Positions 41,138-51,369 of a DNA stretch of 64,000 nt are shown here, piece after piece (the first letter of the stretch is position 1; the number at the start of each line of letters is the position of its first letter). The notes under the pieces were generated by a model, which did no database searches, had not been told where the DNA came from, and worked only from the letters and a program-made list of their open reading frames with translations. A program made the translations under genes and the position numbers. Source of the DNA: Pseudovirgaria hyperparasitica (taxonomy: Eukaryota; Ascomycota; Dothideomycetes; Acrospermales; Acrospermaceae); the NCBI RefSeq assembly GCF_010093815.1, contig NW_022985554.1, positions 900,999-964,998 of the forward strand, written 5' to 3'.

Positions 41138-42899
41138 ATGGCCAACAACTTAATGATACCGCCAAATCTGGCGGTCGCGACTCCGCAACCATCTTTGACG
41201 CCGCGAGACCTCCCGTTGAATTTGATTGCGCTCATCATACAACATGTGCGTCTGCAGCATAATTGTATAGATCTGATATGTACTTACGATGTTGCACTAG
41301 ATGGACGACCTAGGCGATATAGCACGGCTTACCTGTACATGTCGCCTTCTATATTACATGGCTCTTCCGAAGCTTTGGGAACGCGTTACGCTTCGGTCAT
41401 ATACAGAGGTTAGATATATGGATGGGGTACCAGAAGGCTTCGGAAGTGGCTCGCCGTTTGCTATGGGTATCAACTCGCTGGTCACAGGCAATGTAGCTGC
41501 GTACGTCAAGAGCTTTGCTTTGACCGGAGAATGGACAGAGCTGAACATGGACGAATATACGAAAGGCAGAGTTCCAGACAACGCTATGATGTTGAACATC
41601 TCGCTTCGAGCAGCATTGGACAAGATGCCGGAATTAGAGACTTTCAAGTAGGCACTAGCACAAATCGTTACTCGGCATTACTGATATAGACGCAGGTGGG
41701 AGTTGAATCCTAAACTTTCGCTCAACGTGTATCAAGGCCTAGCCCAAAGACCGAAGCTGAGCTCCCTTACACTGCGTTTCCCTTCTACTCGAATGGCGAG
41801 ACCAACTACTACGATCCCACCGATGCCTCAGCTCCGTAAATTCGTCGCCTACGAATTAGACCCTCTCTCCTACCCCGATGATATATCTATCCTCATAGCC
41901 CAATCGAAGAAGTTACAGGACTTGACATTGCATTGGAATCCAAGAATTCGAAGAGATGCCGAACAGAGCGTGAATGTTGGCTCATATTTTGGACCTCTTG
42001 TAGCTTCACAACGAAAGCTTCCTCTAAAACGTCTTGGGTTCCACAATTTCTTTGCAGCTGCTACAGGCCCTGAATTTCACGAAATTGTGGATTTCCTTTT
42101 CTTAGAATGCATCAATATCCTTAACGTGAAGAGCACTAGAGACCACAGCACAGTTTTTACCGACGATACTTGGCGCAAGAAATCAATGAAAGGCACTCCA
42201 TCGAATCTGAAATCATACCGGGGAGATGTACTAGACAAGCCGCATGCCCTTATGCTTGCAAAATGCTATAAGATGGAAGAGCTGATTTTCGTCAACACAT
42301 CCAGATACTACGGGACGGACGGTACATCATCGTCCAATGGCACTCCTTCGACACCTAATTCGGCGGACCCTGAAACTCCTAGATTACTCCGTCCCTCACC
42401 TTTCGAGCTCGTGCATGTAGCGTCGGACTATTTAGCCGCTATCCATACGGCTCATACACATTCCCTGAAGCGGCTGTTACTCTCAGATCAGTGGCTTCTA
42501 GAACCGACTGTCGTTCGAAAGCTTGTCAAGGCGTGCCCGAACCTTGAGCAGCTAGGTGTAGCTTTGGCGGATAATAGCCCTGAATCGGCCCGTATTTTCA
42601 TTCCTGATGCTCCTAAAGTCTGGGCCTATCGAGCGCTAATAAAACCGAATTCAGAGCTGCAAGAGAAGATGCACGGCATGGATCCTCAAGACCTGGAGAT
42701 TCTGGTAAGCTACGAATTCTGGAGACCGGAGTACCGCAACCTGAAATTCCTCGGTATGGGATGCACGCCGTATAAGTTAGGATCTGTGGGCAAACATCCG
42801 AACGGATCTGGAAAATTTCTTCGACATTGCGAGTCACTGACTTGGGCTCAAGTGTCACATATTGAAATATGGGGAATGGACAACACCGGCTTCTTATGA
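41138..42899 (+). CDS. F-box protein, 552 aa, two introns
   Basis: Probable substrate receptor of an SCF ubiquitin ligase. Exons 41,138-41,245, 41,301-41,647 and 41,696-42,899. Intron 1 (55 bp, GTGCGT...CTAG, phase 0) and intron 2 (48 bp, GTAGGC...CGCAG, branch-like ACTGATA) restore one frame. An F-box-like segment spans residues about 22-62 (DLPLNLIALIIQH, then LARLTCTCRLLY-like and LPKLWERV), followed by leucine-patterned repeats consistent with a target-binding region and a Ser/Thr/Pro-rich loop about residues 330-350. The start is the first ATG giving an F-box near the N-terminus; an upstream ATG at 41,066 is in a frame that does not join. It is the first gene outside the RIP block. The substrate is unknown. 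Confidence 0.8.
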
Positions 42900-45384
42900 G
42901 AGAATGATCGCGCTTTGTGTACCAACCTACTACTCTGGTCTGAAATCTCCAGCTCGAGCTTGAAATGAGAAATCGACGGCCAATATGAGATATAACGACA
43001 AGCAGTGGGTGTCCTACGCCTTGGAGTGCTTACTCTCTCCGGTCTTGGTCGTCGAGAGGATCTTGAACCGCGGGAATCGCGCTACGCCAACCACCGTCTC
43101 GTCAATTAAGAACTCAATACCGCACTACTGGAGCATGCCAGACATCCTAGTAGGTCCAGTACACAAGACGTGTTACTGTGATTTATTTGATTGATACCAC
43201 GGGCAGCCGATGAAGGTCATAATAGGCACATGTCGATGGATATAGATCTCGGAAAAATACATAATATCACCATTGACACTCACGAACCTTGACGTCACGA
43301 GTGAACTAACGTCAGGTATTGAAACCCAACATCGCCTTCCAACGCGTCTACTATATGCCGAGCATGGCGCTATGGCAATCGCCAACTCAAGATATAGCCC
43401 AAGTGTATCTGCTGCCAATTGTCAAATTGATATGCAGCCAAATATATGTCCGGCCCGCTGGCCTTACATACTAGTGACGCGATGATCTTCTATCAATATC
43501 GATCGTGCACATCATCCCAGCCAAAACATATTTGTGCCGGAATCCACGACTGTCCATGACCGACTTCGATCACGGAACCTGCCGATCTTACAGACGACAT
43601 TCGGCTCCGTTACATAGTGCATCGTAAACGCCGAGATCTTGCGAGCTTTCGCGAGGTGACGCAGGCCGCGATCGAAATTCTCTTAAGGCCTCTATTCATT
43701 TTCGTAATTGCGAACAACATAGCGTATCCCTAGGAATCTCAACCGACCAGTATGCGTCCTAGAGTTAGGAGAGGTGCACATTAGAAACCTGCATAACATC
43801 ACAAACGAAAAATACGAACACGCGAGTAAGACTAGCTAGTAAGGACTTCTTAAGCGAGTGTGAAGACCGTGGAAAGGCTGCACCTGGCGCCGGAGTTGGC
43901 TGGTGGCGCCCCGCCAGGATAGCCAGGTCACAGCCCTGTGGGATGAGGAGTCGTGCGGGTCATTCCGTCCGGTGTCTGATGGAAATCTCAGGACACGAAA
44001 ATTCCCTTCTTGGGAGGTAGGCGGCCAATGAGCACGCCACAGTCTTTGTGGAAGAGGGCGCTGACGGTGCGGCAGGGAAAACAAGAACGACGATGGATGG
44101 GCGTATGATCGTAGTCGTCTTATAACGGATGGCTCTATCTCGAATTGAATGAACATCACACTACTATCAGAGGTATGTGTATGACTTTCTTTTTGTGATA
44201 TCTATACGCGTACATTACTTTTACATATTTGCTTTTCAGGTTTCGTCTATTGTGGCATGTCGCACTACACGGGATTTGAGGGCGATAGACCTCACTTCGT
44301 AAGTCAGTAACCTAAGCAGTGCTAGGAAATTTTATTTTCCGTTAGAGTCTGTTTGATAGGGTTTCAGGCGTTTCAAAGACCTTTCCTTTGTGATTTCTGC
44401 TTCAACACTTCTTTCTGACCTCACATGCACGCATCTGAGGTACGATGTAATAGTCTTGATTACCAAGGCATAGTCTCGGCTTACACCTTCATCTTTCTGC
44501 TCCGAAGAGCTATTCATCACAGTACCGATTGTTGGGCGAAATCAGTATCTATAGACCGTCAGTTGTAGGCGGTAAGGAGACCACCACAACTCCAGAGCAG
44601 GGCATTTGTCCACCATCAAAAGACAAACATCATATTCAGAGCCATGAACGTCGGCGGATCGACTTGCAGATAGATAACTACTCGTCTTTTAGACAAGTCA
44701 AACTAAACACCAGAACTTCAAAATCGAGGACATCAGACGTGCCCAACGTACTTTCGCAAGAAGCCGACACGCAAAGTGAAGGCGAAAGTCAGACTGCACC
44801 CAGGTAATGGTGCATGATCCTATAACATAGTCGGAAGAGCTGAGTTCCCAAGCCGAGGGCAGACTCTGGAGGATGTAGTGTAGACATACAGTCACGGTTG
44901 TATTCAAATGCTAGATCTTCTTCGAATTTAACACCGGCCTTCTATCTACACAACGCCCGGTCCACGCAAGGCCGTGAAACCAGTCGCTGCAGATTATGAG
45001 CATAGTGAAGCAGATTATAATGCACAGAAGTAGTGCTGGCAGGCGGATTCGTGATATCAAGAGTCAATGCATCACTGCACAGTGAGTCAAGTAGCGTTCT
45101 TTTTCACCGCTTTGTATACATTGTTTTATCTCTCGACATATTCGGTAATGCCTAACACAAAGCCTGGTTGCGATATATGGCAGATCTCCGATTCGCGGCT
45201 ACGATACAACGGGCTTGTTTCGAACAGAGTGCGCAGCCGTAGAAACAAAGAAAATTTATCTCGCAATTCTATCAATGGGAGACTGGTACGAGCGATCTAC
45301 CTCTGAGCAGATGTGTGCTATGCGCCTAGGAACTGGCAATAACGCGATAAGTGCCAACGATATCATCACCGTTCTTGATAGGCC
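42900..45384. other. Intergenic, 2.5 kb, no supported gene
   Basis: Several open frames of 60-107 codons overlap on both strands (for example 43,836-44,159 minus and 44,529-44,807 plus), none with family resemblance, signal peptide or convincing splice partners. The stretch 43,840-44,090 is distinctly GC-rich and holds an inverted repeat. The rest appears to be ordinary spacer with the 3' ends of the flanking genes. Confidence 0.55.
43883..43918. repeat. GC-rich inverted repeat
   Basis: CCTGGCG at 43,883-43,889 pairs with CGCCAGG at 43,912-43,918 around a 22-base loop. It lies in a GC-rich island of about 250 bp. Function unknown; it could be the end of a decayed small element. Confidence 0.4.
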
Positions 45385-46403
45385 CTAAGAAATGTCAGAG
45401 CGGGTATCAACAACAGGTACTCCTATTAACTTACAGCAGACCTCTCCTTCAACCTCGCCATCATCGCACTGGCCCTTTCCTGTGCTACAGTTCATGGTAG
45501 CCGTCCAGCCGACCTTACCAGATTGACCTGCAGGTACTGAGAACATCACTTGTTTAGATGTGCTTTCGGACTCAGTAAACTCTGTGCTGACACCAAGACT
45601 AAGAATATCGGCAATGCCTAAACTCATCGAGGTGGACCACTGTTGCGTACGTTCTTTAGTGATCGCGACTGAAGTTCCTCCACTGCCGCCTTGGACTTCC
45701 TGGTCATAGACAATCTGCACGTTGTCTGCAGGCTTTGTGAGAACCTCGCCTCCTTGCCAGCTGTTCTTGGTGCAGTCACGCTTGGACAGGATACTACGTG
45801 TCTGATGCTTCGCTCCCTGGAGCTCTGGTGGAGGGCCAACCTCAGCAGGCTCAATAATCGTACCGTTGGCATGCTTCAGGTATACACCACCGCGAGCACC
45901 GACAGTTACAGAGCGAGCACCACCGAGTCCGCGGATCATCTTTGCTCCAGCACTGTCACAGTCGGTACCACAGCAAGTCTGAACCATAAAAGATGACTCC
46001 ATCGCCAAGGCGACACATGCCGGCTGCTTGAAAGCACCAATGGCAACACCACAGCCTGCGAGATCTGTACCGGCAGGTGTCTTGATGATTGTAGCACAGC
46101 CTGGCTCATGTGCTTGCACATCGAAGAAGACTGAGTAGCCACTTTGCTACGATTAGCATTCCAATCTGAACGTTGAATATTACTTGAGACTCACCCTCCC
46201 TCCGTACCCTGGTACCCTTGATTGGCGAAAACATCTTCCGAGTTGTAGACGACGCATTCTGGGTAACCGGTTCCAGCACTGGCGACAGCAGATGGACACT
46301 GCTCACAGGTGTTTTCGGTACACATGTAGAATGGATCTTGCGCAGCCACAGATGAGGCAAGAGCGGCTATAAGCACGCTGACTGAGATTCTGGAAGGCAT
46401 CAT
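45385..46403 (-). CDS. Secreted Cys-containing protein, 321 aa, one intron
   Basis: Exons 46,403-46,195 and 46,141-45,385. The N-terminus MMPSRISVSVLIAALASSVAAQ is a clear signal peptide, so the protein enters the secretory pathway. Residues about 26-55 carry Cys in a CTENTCEQCP context; further pairs follow (CC, GTDC) and CC near the C-terminus. Residues about 205-280 are rich in alternating Ser/Thr and hydrophobic residues (QQWSTSMSLGIADILSLGVS), a pattern seen in beta-pore-forming folds of the aerolysin type; this is a weak suggestion only. The intron uses GTGAGT and, to keep frame, the acceptor CAAAG rather than the nearer CGTAG, which lies only about six bases after the CTAAT branch site. 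I do not recognise the family. An effector or surface role is possible. Confidence 0.78.
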
Positions 46404-46486
46404 AGAGACTGGTTTGGAAGCAAAGATTGTGTGAGTTTGAAGGTTTAAACTGTGATGAGGACGAGTCTCTGGGGGAGGCAAAGTAA

Positions 46487-46495
46487 GTTTATATA
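46487..46495 (-). promoter_or_regulatory. TATA box of the secreted-protein gene
   Basis: TATATAAAC in minus sense, about 85 bp upstream of the start codon at 46,403. Confidence 0.5.
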
Positions 46496-47690
46496 TTCTT
46501 TGAACCCTCCTTCCACAGAGATTAGATTTTTGCAATTGCTCCAAGGAGCCTAATCAAGTTGATATCCTCGTCTCAGATCTCCTGAGCAGCCCTCCTGAAC
46601 AAAACAATACATGTCATCAAATTTTACGACCATCGTCATCACCGACCTGATTTCTCGTTTACATCAGTACAATGATGTAATAAGGTTACCCCAGGATTGA
46701 CGCTTGCTCCCACAAAATAACGCTTCATCCTACGTGTTGAGCGATTAGGTACAAGAATCGTTCCGCGGCCTTTTAAGCACTGTAAACAGTAGTAGTTTCG
46801 CCTAACAGCGCTAATTTTACCAACGAACGTAAGTTCGCCGCTAAAGCTTCCAATCCTACTCCACGCCGTCGTGGCTATCACCACCAAATCGTGGGTCCAG
46901 ATCTTGGCATTCACAGCCTTGGTGCTTTTTCATTTGGAATGTGGTGCTAGATCTACGATTCGACTCGCCTCCTGATGTTACTAACGACTTTAACTTAGAT
47001 CCTTGATACAATCTCCACGAATGGCAAGTCTCAAATACGTAAAATTTGACCATGCTCCTCGTGATACTGTCAGGAACGTGCCGAATGGCCACGATGGAGC
47101 CAGGAGCTCGCTCAACGGTCAATGTGCTGCCTCTTGCCGGTCCGCGAGGCTGGATATGCGATTGTAGTATTCAAGGATCAGTCTAGCCTGTCTTGAGAGC
47201 ATCCTCCGTCAACGAATGCTATCATTCGAGACGCTATCGCTAATATCTACCCATACACATGCGAGTATCCCGACCTCGTTCGTCGTCACGTGGCGTCTTT
47301 TCACTTGGCATGCATGCAAATAAACATCCCCATGGGGCTGGGAATCCTATGGTCAATATCGTAGCGTACAAGTCGACGTCAGAAACCCAAACTCAGATGT
47401 TGGCCATCGAAGAATGCCTTTGCATTTGGCTTGACCCAACAGACCATGGAGTCCATGAGACAATAAACTATCTGTGATGAAGCTAGACCTGAGGGAAGAG
47501 GTGACATCGTGGGCAAGAGAACGGATCCATGAGGATTTGGAATTGAGCAGTTCCCATCAGGAGCAATGTTACACTAAAGATTTGTACCATTAGAATATCA
47601 CGAACTTGTGAGGACTGATGGCAATCCCCGTAAGACTAGCGTAACATAATCTACAATCTGAACTCCACACTCATTGAGCCTGAATTCTGG

Positions 47691-47699
47691 TATAAAAAG
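47691..47699 (+). promoter_or_regulatory. TATA box of the small secreted protein gene
   Basis: TATAAAAAG, about 120 bp upstream of the ATG at 47,817. Confidence 0.6.
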
Positions 47700-47816
47700 A
47701 TGAGGCGTGCCTCTTCTCCACCTATTCCATCATATTCCTCTTAGACGATATACTGCGCCTACTGAATCCCCTTCTTTTCAGGTCAACGAAAAAGCTTTTT
47801 GCCTCAAGTTTTCACG

Positions 47817-48470
47817 ATGCTCTTCCAACACTCTCTTGCCACCCTCATCTCTCTCTTCGCCCTCACCTCCGCCATACCTCTCTCAGAGTACAAAGCCCAA
47901 TACACTGCCTCTGAAATTGAGGCCCTGCAAGCTCGTCAAGATCAAGAGTATAACTTCTGGTCTGTCCACACCTCCTTTTTCTTACACAAGGCATCGTCAC
48001 CCCAGCAAATATTTCATCAGTCGCCCTTTGAGATATATTGATATATTAACGTCCGCAGGCGCGTTGACTTCTACACTTCCGGCTGTGATGATGAGCCCGC
48101 TAGTGGCTTCAGCGGCATGAACGACCAGATTTTCGAATGCACTGGTGGAGCTGAGGGTGGATTTGTATGTGCCTCATATTCCCTTCTCCCATTAATTATG
48201 TGTCATACCTACCTCTAGAGCCTCGTGTTGAGGAACGCCGCACTGACGTCTTCAATCACAGCACAACGCCAAGATGACTGATATGGCGAAGAACGGCCGT
48301 AAGGTCGTGCTGTACTCTGATCTTGCCTGTAGGAATGAGATTGGACAGGTTCTCAGGGATGGGACTTGTGTTGCTGCGGCTAGTGATGTAAGTTCTCATT
48401 TGACTCGTGATGTGAGAGTGCTAATCTATGGTAGTCGGTCATCGAGGGTTACGCTATCGTGCCGTTTTAG
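47817..48470 (+). CDS. Small secreted four-cysteine protein, 136 aa, effector candidate
   Basis: Exons 47,817-47,959, 48,059-48,164, 48,262-48,387 and 48,435-48,470. All three introns join in frame: GTCTGT...CGCAG (99 bp), GTATGT...CACAG (97 bp) and GTAAGT...GGTAG (47 bp, branch GCTAAT). Signal peptide about residues 1-19 (MLFQHSLATLISLFALTSA). The mature part has just four Cys, likely two disulfides. Two similar strands, VDFYTSGCDD and VVLYSDLACRN, each an aromatic-Tyr-x-x-x-Cys motif, suggest an internal duplication like that in small secreted fungal proteins of crystallin-like beta fold; this is a guess from pattern. Ends in EGYAIVPF. The most canonical effector-type gene in the window; convergent with the next gene, 190 bp apart. 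Confidence 0.85.
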
Positions 48471-48660
48471 ACAAGTGACACAAGAGTTTGAACGCTGTTT
48501 GTGACTTCGAGCATACTGCACCAGTTGTTTAGATTCACTCCATAGTTATGTAAAAAGATCGTAATAAGACTTGAACCCCTCTGCGCTTCACTATGAACAC
48601 CGACCATACCAGAAACGCCTCACATGCAATAGCCGCTCCGAACAAAGACTCACTCCCATC

Positions 48661-50504
48661 TCAGTGGGTATTGACAGCATAGAAGTTCCAAAGCACACAC
48701 CCCTTGTCGCCGCTTTCCAGGAACGATCCCAGATCCAGCTTGCTCGGATCACTTCCCACACATTGCCCCTTTGGCTCTACTCCCATGACTTTCCTAAGGT
48801 ACCTTTTGCACCGATCTCCGTGAATCTCGTACTTCTGTCGTGCCCCACAGCCCCAGTTTTGAGGTGTGCCAAAGTCCTGATACGCTGCTTCTGCTCGCAC
48901 GACAAGGTCGCCAAGGCTTCCTTTGTCAGTGACTCTCTTGCCGTCATTGGTGTAGTAGTAGGCGCATGCCGCCATACCGTCCTGAGCGCACGTGTCCTGA
49001 ATAAAGGCATTGGACGCCGGGATCTTGTCAGGGTCCAGCGTGTACGACTGGCCGTCGCCGGAGCGGTCGCAGAACTGACTGATGACGTCTTCGGCCATTT
49101 CAGGACTGATAGCGATGTGCTCGCCCTGGCTGATAAAGCCCTTGTCTTTGTTGTCTGGATAGCAGGAGAAGACGTCTACACCATTGGGGTGGAACTCGAA
49201 AGCGCCGCAATTGTCTGTGTCCGTGGTGATGCCGCCGTGCTTATAGTTGACGCTGCCCGTGTCGCAATTATCGACAGTTTCGCTGAGGTACTTGACACAG
49301 AGGTCTTTCTCGATTGTGTAGGATCCACTGCCTGTACATTTGTCTGAGTAACTGGCTGTGAAGGCGGACTCCTTGATGTAGCTGCCGTCATCCTTGGCCT
49401 TCAATACATGGCCATCCTGTGCCGTGCAGAAGTTATTGATCGCGTCTATTGCCGCGTCACGGTACATGTATTTAACAAAGATGTCACTAGAAGGGTTTTT
49501 GCAGCTAGATTCAGTCCTTGGATCGGCGTTGACCATGAAGTTGTAGGTGCCGCAGCCTTGTTCGAGGGAGCCACCACCGAACATCGAGTGAGAATCATAC
49601 TGGCCTATGTCTATCATCAGTATGTTGAGATGCAATGCGGTCTTGTGATTCAGAACTTACACATGGAAAGAATTCTGCCAACAGCGTCGTTACAATTCTT
49701 GGCGCATCCATCATGTGTGCTAGAATACTTAAAGTCAAATTTCACTCGTACACTCTGAAGTTTGTCGTTCTTCCATGAGCTATCGTTTGGAAGGTCAGGC
49801 TGTCCAATCTCCTTGCTCTGATCCTTAGTAAGGTCCATCTTGCAAAACACTTCTGCAAGCGCCTTGATGTATCCCGGATCAGTTCCGCGTAGCAGTTGGT
49901 TATTGCTGCCATACTTCTCACACTTAGGCGCAATCTCTTCGGCGTTATCTGGGGGTGAGCCCGCAGTCCATTGTGGCTGGTTGTCAACTTTCTTGAAGTC
50001 CACTTTTGAGCCACCCGTGGGGAATGGACATGACGGTGGGTCACTTGTCTTTGGAGGGTCTGTCGTCTTTGGGGGCTCGTTATTCTGGCTTGATGTACTA
50101 TACTCAGGAGGGTTCGTTGGAGCTGGAGGCTCGCCAGGTATAGGTTTGTATAACCATGCAGCAAGGGCACCAGCGGCGACTATACCAGCACCAGCAGCAA
50201 CGGCGATGGCAACAGTCTCTACAGCGCCATTTTCCTCCGTGAGTGTAGTTGTGACGGTGGTTGCGGCCGTGATAGGGGGCACTAAGCCACTAATCGCCAA
50301 GGATGTTGGTGTAAATGTTTGGACAACCGTCGACCCATCGGCACCAGTATTTGTGAGTAACACTGGAGTGACTACAGGTGTCGTTACTTCAGGTGCCTCT
50401 TGCGGAAGTGGTTTGGCAGCCACGTCTGTGGAGTATGAGTTCCATAGTAGGAGATAGGTAGCAAGTCGTCTCTTAGAGAAGGGGGTTCGTCCAAAGAAAC
50501 TCAT
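48661..50504 (-). CDS. Large Cys-rich protein with hydrophobic segment and repeated modules, 595 aa
   Basis: Exons 50,504-49,661 and 49,604-48,661; intron 56 bp (GTAAGT, branch CTGAT, acceptor ACATAG, phase 1). Residues 8-30 form a signal-like stretch (KRRLATYLLLW...DVAA). Residues 31-95 are Thr/Pro/Val-rich, 96-118 are an Ala/Gly-rich hydrophobic segment, and 120-160 a Pro-rich linker. The remainder is Cys-rich and appears to hold three related modules of the form C...L...C-x-n-GG-x-n-CG-aromatic (GGGSLEQGCGTYNF; KHGGITTDTDNCGAFEF; a looser version near WGCGARQKYEIHGDRC). Similar modules occur in secreted fungal chitinase-like and killer-toxin-like proteins, but no catalytic domain is seen. 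An upstream ATG at 50,552 is too close to the TATA-like site. Function unknown. Confidence 0.8.
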
Positions 50505-51369
50505 AATGGATGCAATGCTGAGTTGTGCAGTGAAGATTGTTCGGATATACATTGTGACAAGGCCATGGCATCAGAGAGATATATAGAGATGCTTCGTAGA
50601 CTTGTTCGTGACTTGCTCAGTGAATGTTCATAATTAGAACATCTCTTGCATCCGCTAAGGAGGATCTTCATCGTTGATAGAAGCTGAAAGTCTGACCAAC
50701 ATGCTGTTTCAAGATTCATGAATCCATACCATAGCCTCATAGAGGCTATTCTCATCATAAAATGTGGATACGACCGTACGGTGGGGTCGGTGTTGTAGTC
50801 TGGAGCATAGAGAGATCTTAGAGCTAGACAACTATAGTCGATTACCTTTTGTGTGAAGATCGGCAATCGCCGCAAAATGGCCGTTAATAGAAGCTTATAG
50901 TGGGGCGAGGGGTAATCCCTGTAGTAGCGTGGTAGGCGCAGGCTTACTCCCAGATGAACCCCCCTCAGCCTCTGCCCTATGGCATCTATACGCTTAAGCA
51001 TCTCACGTTATCTAATCGTCGCTATAGCTCGTACACATCCACTGTTGTGTTTCATGTGTAGTCTAAAATCCCGAAGATCTAAATTTGTGCTATGTGCGAT
51101 TCATCCGCTGCCCCTTCAGCATGCTATCGTGACCTTGTTAGATCACAACATCCCACATCCAACATGGAACCGACAATGAGCCACTCAAGCTCGACGCGAA
51201 AATCTAATTTTGACCTTCGGCGGATCATAGTCACCCCAAATGTCACCGCCGCAGTCGCAAGATCCCGTAAGCAGAATGGCCGAGTCTTGATATATAGAGA
51301 GAAAGTTATGAGCCGATTAAACAAGACATTCCAGAGCATATCCTATTTCCTTCTAAGTCGACGAGTACA
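50505..51369. promoter_or_regulatory. Divergent promoter region between the Cys-rich gene and the protease-like gene
   Basis: 865 bp separate the two start codons. A minus-strand frame is open from 51,001 to 50,501 (166 codons) but has no family resemblance and would run through the TATA-like site. A tatatag at about 51,290 lies 80 bp before the plus-strand start. Confidence 0.5.
50578..50587 (-). promoter_or_regulatory. TATA-like site upstream of the Cys-rich gene
   Basis: TATATATCT in minus sense, about 75 bp upstream of the ATG at 50,504 and only 27 bp from the ATG at 50,552, which favours 50,504 as the start. Confidence 0.4.

Larger units (their letters stand above)
46404..47816. promoter_or_regulatory. 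Divergent promoter region, 1.4 kb
   Basis: Lies between two divergently transcribed genes for secreted proteins (minus start 46,403, plus start 47,817) and so holds both promoters. Open frames at 46,639-47,122 (minus) and 47,259-47,477 (plus) show no family resemblance. A TATA box is seen at each end. Shared regulation is an inference from layout only. Confidence 0.45.

Noticed and set aside
40869-41153. Open frames of 70-94 codons before the F-box gene
   Set aside because: They overlap one another, have no family resemblance and do not join the F-box exons in frame.
48571-49347. 258-codon plus-strand frame, with similar ones at 49,408-49,758 and 49,840-50,457
   Set aside because: Exact antisense of the Cys-rich gene, whose spliced frame, leader and repeated Cys modules are far better supported.
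50501-51001. 166-codon minus-strand frame upstream of the Cys-rich gene
   Set aside because: No domain, runs through the TATA-like site and overlaps the start of the supported gene in another frame.
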